NCBI GenBank assembly: GCA_016125255.1
Contig: WGMD01000021.1
Coordinates: forward strand, 1 to 64,000
Source of the DNA: Planctomycetota bacterium
GTDB lineage: Bacteria > Planctomycetota > Phycisphaerae > Phycisphaerales > Zrk34
Direction: 5' to 3'
Length of the DNA: 64,000 bases
Shown: positions 50,181 to 60,311 of the stretch, one piece after another
Position numbering within the stretch: position 1 is the stretch's first letter
Layout: each line of letters begins with the position of its first letter
Made by a program: the position numbers and the translations under genes
Notes under the pieces: generated by a model
Told to the model about the DNA's origin: nothing
The model's database searches: none
The model's input: the letters and a program-made list of their open reading frames with translations, nothing else

Positions 50181-51026
50181 TCACAATCGATCTTCGCTTG
50201 CGTCCCCCGCTTCGGCGCCGCCTTCGGTGGATTCGACTTCGTAGGTCGAATCCTCATCGTCCGGGCCTTCGGCAGCTTCGGTCTCGACTTCCTCGGCTTC
50301 GTCGAGCGCGGCGGCGTGCTGCGGGTCCATGGTCACGGCGGTCTGCTCGAGCAGGCGGTTGATCCGTTTGCGGACAAAAAACAACAGCGGGACGTTGTGA
50401 ATCCGGCGCAGTTCGCTTCGGCCGGTCGCGCTGTAGACGATCAGCGTGCCCGCCCCGCAAAGCAATAGCTCCAGCAGGTCGGGATACGTCGTGCGAACGC
50501 GCTTGGCGCCCCGGGCCAGCGAGTCGTCCGCCCGGCCCCATGAATACTGCTCGAACTCGTTGTGCGTGATGCGCCATTTGTGCTGCATCCGCGACCAGAA
50601 GATCATCACCGAATACGGCAGCGCCAGCATGATGCTCATCGATAGCCCCATGCCCCGGTCGTACTTGATGTTCATGTCGGCGAACCAGTTGTAGATCTCG
50701 CCGAAGAACATCTTGAAACCATGTCGCTCCGACAGCGCCCGGCCGATGAAAAAGAACAGGAGGAGAATCACCGCCCAGAAGACGCCGTGATTGCGCTCCA
50801 CGTCGACGCCGATCGTCAGAATGACGAGCCAGACGGCGAACATGTAAAGCCAGGCGAGCACTTCCAGGGCCCCGTCGCCGTTGGCGGCGAGCGTGATGAG
50901 CCAGAACAGCGGGCCGATGGCGATGAGCGGCCAGATGTACAGCAGTTTGGGATAGGCGTAGAAGACCACGGCGTTCGGAGCGGGCGGGGTCGGCTTATGC
51001 GTTTTGGCGGATTTGGAAAAGACCAT
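50181..51026 (-). CDS. Multi-span membrane protein with acidic tail, function unknown
   Basis: A 281-residue protein with about four spans (KLLYIWPLIAIGPLFWLITL, ALEVLAWLYMFAVWLVILTI, VFWAVILLLFFFIGRAL, GLSMSIMLALPYSVMIFW). A cytoplasmic domain follows (HNEFEQYSWGRADDSLARGA, GAGTLIVYSATGRSELRRIH), which looks like a bacterial PH-like fold seen in some planctomycete membrane proteins. The last 50 residues are strongly acidic. GGAG precedes the ATG by about 8 nt. I do not recognise a named family. Confidence 0.72.
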   Translation of the reverse strand: MVFSKSAKTHKPTPPAPNAVVFYAYPKLLYIWPLIAIGPLFWLITLAANGDGALEVLAWLYMFAVWLVILTIGVDVERNHGVFWAVILLLFFFIGRALSERHGFKMFFGEIYNWFADMNIKYDRGMGLSMSIMLALPYSVMIFWSRMQHKWRITHNEFEQYSWGRADDSLARGAKRVRTTYPDLLELLLCGAGTLIVYSATGRSELRRIHNVPLLFFVRKRINRLLEQTAVTMDPQHAAALDEAEEVETEAAEGPDDEDSTYEVESTEGGAEAGDASEDRL

Positions 51027-51270
51027 GTGCGTCGCTCCGGGCGTTAATCGAGCGGTCCATGCACATGTTTACGTCGGCGTGACTCCAGTTTCAAGCCCGC
51101 CGGACAGACCTTTGCAGAAATCGCACGCTCCGAACCGAAAATAACTTCGGGGAGTGGTGCGTTGTACCGCCGGTATCGTATGATAGATCGGTCGGAGCCA
51201 GCCGGTCTTCCCGTCTATCTAAGAAGTCAGACGCGCCGATGTTGCGCGATCCCGCTGGGGATGATCAACG

Positions 51271-52683
51271 ATGTCCAAACGTGACCCTGAAAAATCAAAG
51301 CGCGACCCTGAAAAGCTGACGCATCAACTGCATGAGAACATGCAGTACCTGTATCGCACTTATCGCCAGCTTCGCAACCGCACCGTGCGGCTCGAAGAGG
51401 CCAAAGCGGCGATGGAAAACACCCGCCGCCGCCTCCTTCAGGAGCAGCAGCGTCTCGAAACCGACTGGGCTGCCCTTCAGCAGCAGCAGCAGATGCTCGC
51501 CAAGACCGTCGCGCAGCTCGACACGCGGCAGAGCGAACTGGCGGCGACTGGTGCGCAGATCGAAGAGCGTCAGAAGGAACTGGACGCCCGGGCGGCGGAC
51601 ATCGAGCCGGCCCGCGCCAAGGCGGCGGCGCTTCAGGCGGAGCTCGACGAGCAGAAGAAGGCGCTGGCCGAGCAGACGCACGCGCTCAACGAGCAGCGGG
51701 AAACGCTTGCGGAGCAGCAGCGGGATTTTGCCACGCGTCACGCCGACCTGACGGCGCGCGACGCGGAGCTTGCCGCCGAACGCGATCGGCTCGCCAGCGA
51801 GCAGGGCCAGGTCACGCAGACCCGCGCGGAGCTTGATGCCCTTCGCGGCGAGATCGACACGGATCGCAAATCGCTGGCGGAGCTCGAAGCGGCGCTGGCC
51901 AAGCAGCGTGAAGAAATTGCACAGTCGCAGCGCGCCGCCGCCGAGCGTGCCAGGGAGCAGGAATCGGTCATCGTTCAGCAGCGCGAAGCGCTCGAAGCCG
52001 ACCGGAAGGCGTTCGACGCCCAGAGCGTCAAGCTCAAGGCCCTGATGGCGCAGCTCGATGAAGAGCGGGCGGAGATGAACACGTTGCGTGCGGAGATGGC
52101 GGAGCGTCAGGGCGCGCTGGCCAAGCGTGAAGAGCATCTTGACGAACTCATCGCCAAGCAGAAGGATCAGGCCCAGCAGCTTGATCAGCTTCATCACATG
52201 CTGGAGATGACCGTCGACGAACTCGAAGACGCCAAGCAGCAGCTTCAGGACACGCCGCGACCCGAGGAAGACGAGGCGGACAAGACGCGGGCGCCCAAGC
52301 CGGCGGCGCCGCAGACATGGCTGGTCATGTACATGGCCAACGGGGAAAGTCGGCGGATTCCGGTGAACAAGCCCGTGATGAGTTTCGGGCGCGAGGACAT
52401 CTGCGATGTGCGGATCGTGCTGCCGACCGTGTCGCGCGAGCACTGCCGCATCGAGCAGCATGACGACGGCCTGTGGCTCCTCGATACGCAGTCGCGCAAT
52501 GGCACGTATGTGAACCAGCATCGCGTGGACAAGACCAAGCTCAACGCCGGCGACACCGTCACGATCGGGTCGGTGCATATGACGCTCGAAGTCGATGGTC
52601 AGCCCGCCCCGCCGCCGGCGAAGCGGAACGTCAATCACCCTGACGACAGCGGCGCGCCGCTGGAGCCGATCAGTGCGGTGTGA
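51271..52683 (+). CDS. Long coiled-coil protein with C-terminal FHA domain
   Basis: A 470-residue protein. Residues 1-15 repeat SKRDPEK twice. Residues ~20-330 are an uninterrupted coiled coil rich in Glu, Gln, Ala and Arg (ALAEQTHALNEQRETLAEQQ). The C-terminus is a forkhead-associated domain: MSFGREDICDVRIVLPTVSR then EHCRIE, and SRNGTYVN, which binds phosphothreonine peptides. A scaffold role linked to Ser/Thr kinases is likely; no kinase is nearby. The low-complexity coding gives long open shadows on the other strand. Confidence 0.88.
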   Translation: MSKRDPEKSKRDPEKLTHQLHENMQYLYRTYRQLRNRTVRLEEAKAAMENTRRRLLQEQQRLETDWAALQQQQQMLAKTVAQLDTRQSELAATGAQIEERQKELDARAADIEPARAKAAALQAELDEQKKALAEQTHALNEQRETLAEQQRDFATRHADLTARDAELAAERDRLASEQGQVTQTRAELDALRGEIDTDRKSLAELEAALAKQREEIAQSQRAAAERAREQESVIVQQREALEADRKAFDAQSVKLKALMAQLDEERAEMNTLRAEMAERQGALAKREEHLDELIAKQKDQAQQLDQLHHMLEMTVDELEDAKQQLQDTPRPEEDEADKTRAPKPAAPQTWLVMYMANGESRRIPVNKPVMSFGREDICDVRIVLPTVSREHCRIEQHDDGLWLLDTQSRNGTYVNQHRVDKTKLNAGDTVTIGSVHMTLEVDGQPAPPPAKRNVNHPDDSGAPLEPISAV

Positions 52684-52806
52684 GCAGGGGATCAGGGATC
52701 GTGGGTTGGGGATCAGGGGTTGACAAAGGCAAAAGGCCGTGCTCGAGGTGTGGTAATCGTGCATCGTGCACGGTTTTCCGGGCGTTTTTGTTTAAGCCAG
52801 CGCATG

Positions 52807-52838
52807 AAAAAGGCCCGCGATGCGATGCACCGCGGGCC
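52807..52838 (-). terminator. Minus-strand intrinsic terminator of the candidate micro-gene
   Basis: GGCCCGCG/CGCGGGCC stem with an 11-nt loop, followed on the minus strand by TTTTT. No annotated minus-strand gene ends here, so it points to a short transcript coming from the right. Confidence 0.6.
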
Positions 52839-52881
52839 GACTCCGTTGGGGTGGACTGTGGTGACAGTCCCGTCGGACTGC

Positions 52882-52923
52882 CTATTGGCACAGTCCCTTC
52901 CTACAGCATGCTTCGTTAGACAC
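52882..52923 (-). CDS. Candidate 13-residue cysteine-rich micro-ORF with extended Shine-Dalgarno
   Basis: On the minus strand AGGAGGTGATCCAG precedes GTG with ideal spacing; the 14 nt AGGAGGTGATCCAG are fully complementary to the standard 16S rRNA 3' tail. The frame reads MSNEACCRKGLCQ and stops at TAG. After it come two hairpins (GGACTG/CAGTCC at 52875-52896 and GGACTGT/ACAGTCC at 52853-52870) and an intrinsic terminator. Translation is an inference; the alternative is a non-coding RNA that binds 16S rRNA, or chance. Confidence 0.3.
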   Translation of the reverse strand: MSNEACCRKGLCQ

Positions 52924-53656
52924 TGGATCACCTCCTGTTCAGACGGTTTTCACCAGCCGTCGCCCGCCGCCCCTTCGGAAGGTGTTCACATGACCTCACG
53001 TGAACAGGGGTTCGGGCCGCCAGTTGATCCATGTCGCGGAACGTCTCCGCGACACCACGCTCGCCGCACATTGATGCGACGCTCGACCGGCTCGATCGGA
53101 CGGATTCGTCACGGGTTCGCCGCGGCGGCGTCCATCCGATCGCTGACCGGTATAGTGATTATCGACCGGCGATGCGCCGGAGTCAAAATTTTTTATGTGA
53201 ATACGGCTCTGGGCGATCGACGCGCCGCGTGAGTGTCACGGAACCCGACGGATCGCGACATCTTCGTAAATCAGAAGCGCATCCGCGCATTGCCATTGGT
53301 ATGGCCTTGAAGCCGACTGACCGTCGCCGGCGCCGGGTTCGGCCGCTTGATGGCACGATCAGCAGCGTGATTGGGCGTGCCGGCCCGATGGCGGGGAGGG
53401 GCTCGATCCGTTCGCGCCGTGCGAACGTAGACAATCGCCGATGAACGCACTAAGATGCTCGCATATCGGTTCTAACCGATGACTCCGGGACACTCTTGTG
53501 ATGAGCGTCCTATCGGCCAGATGAGTGTTTGTGCTGGAGATGGGGGCTCGCGCACACATTTCAATTTGGCCAAGTATTGGCTGGCGTGGTCCACGAGTCG
53601 ATCACGCCGATCCGGGTAACCGAGGTGCCCGTGCGCCTGACGTTCAGGACTCCGAT

Positions 53657-54391
53657 ATGGCCAAGGACAGGACCCGTGGAAGCCGCGACGCCTCCAAGTG
53701 GCAACGCCTGCATGATGCGGGCATGAGCGCGGAAGAAATTGCAAAGACATTTGGCGTGGAGACGGAGGCGGTCGTCGATGCCATGCGCGAGTTTAATAAG
53801 ATCGCGCTGCCATCGACACCGACCGCAGACGCCGCGGCGCGCGGGCCCGCCGGCGCATCGCCGCGCCGACGCGGTCGCCGACCCATCGCCAACGCCGCGA
53901 TGATCGAAAACTGGAAAAAGAGCTACCAGTCTGGCAAGACGCTCGCGGAAATCGCCCAGGTCGCCGGCGTGAGCGTCCAGACCGTGTCCTACGCTCTTCG
54001 CAAACTCGGCGTCACGCCCGGCAAGCGCGGCCGGCCCCCGGGCAGGCCCGGCAAGAAACAACCTATTGAAAATTCCAAGTACGCCCGCATTCTTCCCAAA
54101 TGGATCGAGTCCTACCAGAACGGTGCATCGGTCAACCAGATCGCCGGCAAATACAAGTTGCATCCCTACAGCGTGCAGTACGCCCTGTCGCGGGCCGGCG
54201 TGAATCTCCGCGGCGCCCGGCGCGTCCGCATCACCGAGGCGATGATCCGGGAATGGACGGAACTGTATCACAAGGGCATGGGCTCCCGCGCGATCGCCCG
54301 CAAGTACGGCGTGAACGAAACCACCGTCCGCCGCCGCCTCAAGCGCAAGGGCGTCCCCATCCGCTCCAACTCCCTGCGACACAAGCCCTGA
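53657..54391 (+). CDS. Protein of four consecutive helix-turn-helix units
   Basis: A 244-residue basic protein. Four ~35-residue units share W-x-x-x-(Y/H)-x-x-G-x-(S/T)-x-x-x-IA and a second helix: SKWQRLHDAGMSAEEIAKTF, ENWKKSYQSGKTLAEIAQVA, PKWIESYQNGASVNQIAGKY and REWTELYHKGMGSRAIARKY, ending with FNK, LRKLGV, LSRAGV and LKRKGV. Each is a resolvase/homeodomain-like HTH. Linkers are AT-hook-like and basic (RRRGRRP, GKRGRPPGRPGKK). It probably reads a long or repeated DNA site, as a regulator or architectural protein. The ATG at 53657 is chosen at the start of unit 1; the frame upstream lacks HTH similarity. Confidence 0.8.
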   Translation: MAKDRTRGSRDASKWQRLHDAGMSAEEIAKTFGVETEAVVDAMREFNKIALPSTPTADAAARGPAGASPRRRGRRPIANAAMIENWKKSYQSGKTLAEIAQVAGVSVQTVSYALRKLGVTPGKRGRPPGRPGKKQPIENSKYARILPKWIESYQNGASVNQIAGKYKLHPYSVQYALSRAGVNLRGARRVRITEAMIREWTELYHKGMGSRAIARKYGVNETTVRRRLKRKGVPIRSNSLRHKP

Positions 54392-54515
54392 AACGACACC
54401 ATTGGGCTCAATCAGCATTGTTTTACAGAAATACTCCGCGATTCCATCAAGTTGCGCGAACCGGCGATCTTGTCAACAGTTAAATCAGCCGCCCCGAAAT
54501 ATCCAACGTCGCCGG

Positions 54516-55838
54516 TCAGTCCGCCGACGCCGCACGCGACAGGGATCGCTCGGCGGCGACGATCGTCTGCGTGATGGCCTCGTCATCGTGCGCCAGACTC
54601 ACGAACCACGCCTCATACTGGCTGGGCGGCAGCGTCACGCCATGATCGAGCATCGCGCCGAAGAAAGACGCGAAACGCTTCGTATCCGATGCGGTCGCTT
54701 CATCGTAATTCTTCACCGGCTTGGAGGTGAAGAACGGCGTGAGCATGGAGCCGACGCGGTTGATCTGAAGCGGGACGCCGATTGACCTGGCGGCTCGGGC
54801 CAATCCGTCGGCGAGTTTCGCGCTGGCGTCCTCAAGCTGTTTGTACACGCCGGGACCGCGGAGGATTTCGAGCGTCGCCAACCCCGCCGCCATCGCCACG
54901 GGATTGCCGCTGAGCGTCCCCGCCTGATAGATCGGCCCGACCGGCGCCATCTGCTCCATGAGCGCCCGCGATCCGCCGTAAGCAGCACAAGGCATGCCTC
55001 CGCCGATGACCTTGCCCAGACACGTCAGGTCCGGCTTGACGTTGTAGATCGACTGCGCCCCGCCATAGGCGACACGAAAGCCCGTCATCACCTCGTCGAA
55101 AAGCAGAATCGCGCCCGAAGCCGTGCAAAGCTCGCGCAGCTTCGCCAGATACCCCTCCGCCGGAGGTACGCAGCCCATGTTCCCGGCGATCGGTTCGATC
55201 ATGAGACACGCAATGTCCCTGCCATGCTCGGCGAAAAGCCGCTCCGCCCCGGCGACATCGTTGTAGCCCAGCAGCAACGTCTCCGCCGCGATCGCCGCCG
55301 GCACACCCGGCGAACTGGGCACGCCCAATGTCGTCGCCCCGCTGCCCGCCTGCACCAGCAAGCCGTCCGCGTGCCCGTGGTATCCCCCGATGCACTTGAT
55401 GATCTTCGATCGCCCCGTCGCGCCGCGGGCCAGTCGGATCGCGCTCATCGTCGCTTCCGTCCCGCTGTTGACGAAGCGCACGACTTCGATGGAGCTGACC
55501 GCCGACACGACCGCCTCGGCAAGCTGCGTTTCCAATTCCGTGGGCATGCCGAAGCTCATCCCGTGCGACGCCGTCTTGAGCACCGCGGCGACAACGGCTT
55601 CGTGAGCGTGTCCGACGATGAGCGGGCCGTAGCTGCCGACGTAGTCGATGTAGCTGTTGCCGTCGACGTCGGTGACGCGACAACCCTTGCCTTCACGGAT
55701 GACGATCGGACTGCGCCCCACCGCCTTGTACGCCCGCACCGGCGAGTTGACCCCGCCGGGCAGAACCTTGCATGCGGCCGCGTGAAGCAGACTCGACCGC
55801 GCGTAGCGATCGGACGTGGTGCCGGAGCTTGTATTCAT
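54516..55838 (-). CDS. hemL: Glutamate-1-semialdehyde 2,1-aminomutase HemL
   Basis: PLP enzyme producing 5-aminolevulinate in the C5 heme pathway. Family marks: LPGGVNSPVRAYKAVGRSPI, DVDGNSYIDYVGSYGPLIVG, VNSGTEATMSAIRLARGATG, GGYHGHADGLLVQAGSGATT and the PLP lysine in CLGKVIGGGMPCAAYGGSRA. GTLSGNPVAMAAGLATLE closes the core. The ATG at 55838 gives 440 residues, standard for HemL; a longer frame to 55931 enters the neighbouring gene. Single-gene unit here. Confidence 0.95.
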   Translation of the reverse strand: MNTSSGTTSDRYARSSLLHAAACKVLPGGVNSPVRAYKAVGRSPIVIREGKGCRVTDVDGNSYIDYVGSYGPLIVGHAHEAVVAAVLKTASHGMSFGMPTELETQLAEAVVSAVSSIEVVRFVNSGTEATMSAIRLARGATGRSKIIKCIGGYHGHADGLLVQAGSGATTLGVPSSPGVPAAIAAETLLLGYNDVAGAERLFAEHGRDIACLMIEPIAGNMGCVPPAEGYLAKLRELCTASGAILLFDEVMTGFRVAYGGAQSIYNVKPDLTCLGKVIGGGMPCAAYGGSRALMEQMAPVGPIYQAGTLSGNPVAMAAGLATLEILRGPGVYKQLEDASAKLADGLARAARSIGVPLQINRVGSMLTPFFTSKPVKNYDEATASDTKRFASFFGAMLDHGVTLPPSQYEAWFVSLAHDDEAITQTIVAAERSLSRAASAD

Positions 55839-55888
55839 GATCCCGACAGTGTATCGCAAACGTCGGCGATCAACATGCCGAGGGATGC

Positions 55889-57019
55889 TCACGCACTGAC
55901 GCCCATGAAGCGCTTCAGCGCCGCGACACACGCGGGATCAAGCTGATGCGGCGTCATGTCATCGATGATGCAGAATGCCTTTTCGATCGACATGCCTTCG
56001 CGGTAGTGCCGCTGCTGGGTCAGCGCATCAAAGATGTCGGCGACGGCGAGCACGCGGGCCTTGAGCGGGATTTCCTCGCCGACGAGCCCATCGGGGTAGC
56101 CGGAGCCATCGAGTTTTTCGTGATGCGCCGCGGCGATGAAGTCCAGCCCGCGCAGCTCATCGGTGAACTCGATGCGGCTCAAAATCCGGCGGCTCTTGGC
56201 GGCGTGGTCCTTGATCTGAGCGAACTCCTCATCGCTGAGTTTGCCCGGCTTGGTGAGCACCGCCTCGGGCACGCCGATCTTGCCCACGTCGTGCAGCAAG
56301 CCCGCGATGCGGATCCATTCGATCTGCGGCACCGGCAGCCCCATGTGCCACGCCAATCCCATCGCATAATTGGCGACATTGAGCGAATGCGTGCCCGTGA
56401 TCGGATCGCGCATTTCGATCGCCGTCGAAAACGCGCGGACAAAGCTGTCGAACTGCCGGCGCTGCGCATCGTACAGCCGGGCGTTGTCCAGACTGATGCT
56501 CACCTGCACGGCGATGGCTTCGATGAGCGGCAGGTCGTCTTCGGTGAAGTAACCGACGCGGCGGTCCATCACCTCAAGCACGCCGTCGCATCGCCCCGGC
56601 CGATGATACACCGGCACCACCATCATCGACCGCGGCACGTAACCCATGCGCTCGGCCAGGTGACGATCGAACATCGGCGACTCGAACGTGTCCGAAAGCA
56701 CGAACGGCTCGTGCGTCTGAAACACGCGCCCCACCATGCCCTGATGATCCGCAATCCGAATCGGCTCCGCCGCACTTTCCATCCCCTGCGCCACGCAACT
56801 CAATAGCTGATGATGCGACGGATCATGCACGAACAAGCTGGACCGATCCGCGTCGAACGCCGCCGTGACGTGACCCATGATCCGGCCCATCAGGTCCTTC
56901 GTATTCTGAATCGTGCCCAACGCCATCGACACCTGCAAAAGCGTCTGAAGCTGCTTCTGAATGCGCGACGGCGGCGAGGCCAACTGCTCGGCGAGTTTCT
57001 CAGAGATGGATGCGGACAT
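55889..57019 (-). CDS. GAF and HD-GYP domain protein (probable c-di-GMP phosphodiesterase)
   Basis: A 376-residue signalling protein. Residues ~25-185 are a GAF sensor domain (SSLFVHDPSHHQLLSCVAQG, GMVGRVFQTHEPFVLSDTFE, GVLEVMDRRVGYFTEDDL). Residues ~195-370 are the phosphodiesterase domain: HSLNVANYAMGLAW, the HD in GLLHDVGKIGVPEAVLTKPG, and HHEKLDGSGYPDGLVGEEIP carrying the GYP-type signature, then VADIFDALTQQRHYREG. It probably degrades cyclic di-GMP in response to a ligand. The ATG follows GAAAGGACCGTGC. Confidence 0.92.
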   Translation of the reverse strand: MSASISEKLAEQLASPPSRIQKQLQTLLQVSMALGTIQNTKDLMGRIMGHVTAAFDADRSSLFVHDPSHHQLLSCVAQGMESAAEPIRIADHQGMVGRVFQTHEPFVLSDTFESPMFDRHLAERMGYVPRSMMVVPVYHRPGRCDGVLEVMDRRVGYFTEDDLPLIEAIAVQVSISLDNARLYDAQRRQFDSFVRAFSTAIEMRDPITGTHSLNVANYAMGLAWHMGLPVPQIEWIRIAGLLHDVGKIGVPEAVLTKPGKLSDEEFAQIKDHAAKSRRILSRIEFTDELRGLDFIAAAHHEKLDGSGYPDGLVGEEIPLKARVLAVADIFDALTQQRHYREGMSIEKAFCIIDDMTPHQLDPACVAALKRFMGVSA

Positions 57020-57195
57020 GCACGGTCCTTTCTCGATCCGACATCACAGTATCGACCATCCTCCGACCCGACTGCGACAGCGTCCCCCCGCATCAAGCAT
57101 TCCACCCGCCGATTCCGCCCGCACAGTCGCTACAATCGGCACATCATACCATGCCAGGTTGCGACACTGACATCTTTTGCGTCGATTGAATGCGG

Positions 57196-57225
57196 TTGCC
57201 CCCCCGCCGCCGATGCGGTTATAAT
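57196..57225 (+). promoter_or_regulatory. Sigma-70 promoter of the purA operon
   Basis: TTGCCC (57196-57201), 18-bp spacer and a perfect TATAAT (57220-57225). Transcription should start near 57232, leaving a ~137-nt leader before purA. Confidence 0.75.
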
Positions 57226-57231
57226 CTTCTC

Positions 57232-59480
<2,249 letters not shown>

Positions 59481-59497
<17 letters not shown>

Positions 59498-60311
59498 CAG
59501 CCGCCTGATCATCGGACCCGTGCTGATTGTCCTGGCGCTGGGGCTTTTCTGGCTCGACGTGCAGCTTCAGAAGCCGGGCATGATCCTTTATGGCCTGCTC
59601 GTGCTCGTCTACCCGCTCGCGTCGATCGAGCTGGCGTCGATGGCCAAGCTCAAAGGCATGCCCGCCAATGCGTGGATCATGTGTCTGGCGGCGATCGCGC
59701 TGGCGGGGACGATGTATCTCTGCGACGACGTGCGGGCGCTGCCGACGATGATCGTGCTCACGTTCATGGTCAGCATCCTCTGGCACTGCCGCAAGGCGCA
59801 GCCCGCCGGCGCGATCGGCGCGGCGGGGGTGACGCTATTGGGCGCGATCTACCTCGGCGTCCTCGGCGGGTTCTATCTGATCATGTGCAAGGAGCACAGC
59901 GCCTGGGTCGTCCTCGCCGTGATCCTCATCACCAAGATGGGCGACAGCGGCGCGTATTTCACCGGACATGCGATGGGCAAGCACAAGCTCATTCTCTGGC
60001 TCAGCCCCGGCAAAACATGGGAAGGGTTCATCGGCGCGATGGTGTGGGCGGCGGCGTTCGCGGCGCTGTTCGCATGGATCGGCCGGTACATGACCCCGGC
60101 GCACGAATTCAACATCGCCGGGGCGGCCCTCGGCGGCGTCCTGCTGGCGATCATCGGTCACGCCGGCGACCTGACGATGAGTCTTTTCAAGCGCGACGCC
60201 GGCATCAAGGACTCGGGGGCCCTGCTGCCGGGCTTCGGCGGCGTGCTGGACATTCTCGACTCGATCCTGCTCACCGCCCCCGCTGCTTATTGGATGCTTC
60301 ACCTGCTATGA
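59481..60311 (+). CDS. cdsA: Phosphatidate cytidylyltransferase CdsA
   Basis: Makes CDP-diacylglycerol for phospholipids in the inner membrane. About eight spans; the family signature near the C-terminus is GHAGDLTMSLFKRDAGIKDS then LLPGFGGVLDILDSIL, and earlier ITKMGDSGAYFTGHAMGKHK with SPGKTWEGFIGA. Starts at 59481 and 59490 are both possible; 59481 has GGCGG at better spacing. It overlaps uppS by 17 bp and the next gene by 4 bp. The 276-residue length is typical. Confidence 0.93.

Larger units (their letters stand above)
52684..53656. other. Long intergenic region with several structured elements
   Basis: No conventional gene of useful length is convincing. The left part holds a minus-strand hairpin/terminator, two hairpins and a micro-ORF (separate entries). 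TGTTCAC/GTGAACA (52983-52989, 53000-53006) is an inverted repeat with a 10-bp spacer. CCGGCG-ATG-CGCCGG (53166-53180) is a hairpin followed after 8 nt by TTTTTT. The right part leads into the four-HTH gene and should contain its promoter. Confidence 0.45.

Noticed and set aside
52713-52931. 72-codon minus-strand frame starting with GTG inside the AGGAGGTGATCC sequence
   Set aside because: The start would lie within its own ribosome site, and the frame runs through the terminator stem.
52924-52936. TGGATCACCTCCT, identical to the 3' end of 16S rRNA
   Set aside because: Considered as an rRNA fragment, but the flanking bases do not continue as 16S. It fits better as the complement of an extended Shine-Dalgarno on the minus strand.
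53031-53444. 137-codon open frame on the plus strand
   Set aside because: Arg/Ser-rich product without domain or ribosome site; looks like non-coding DNA.
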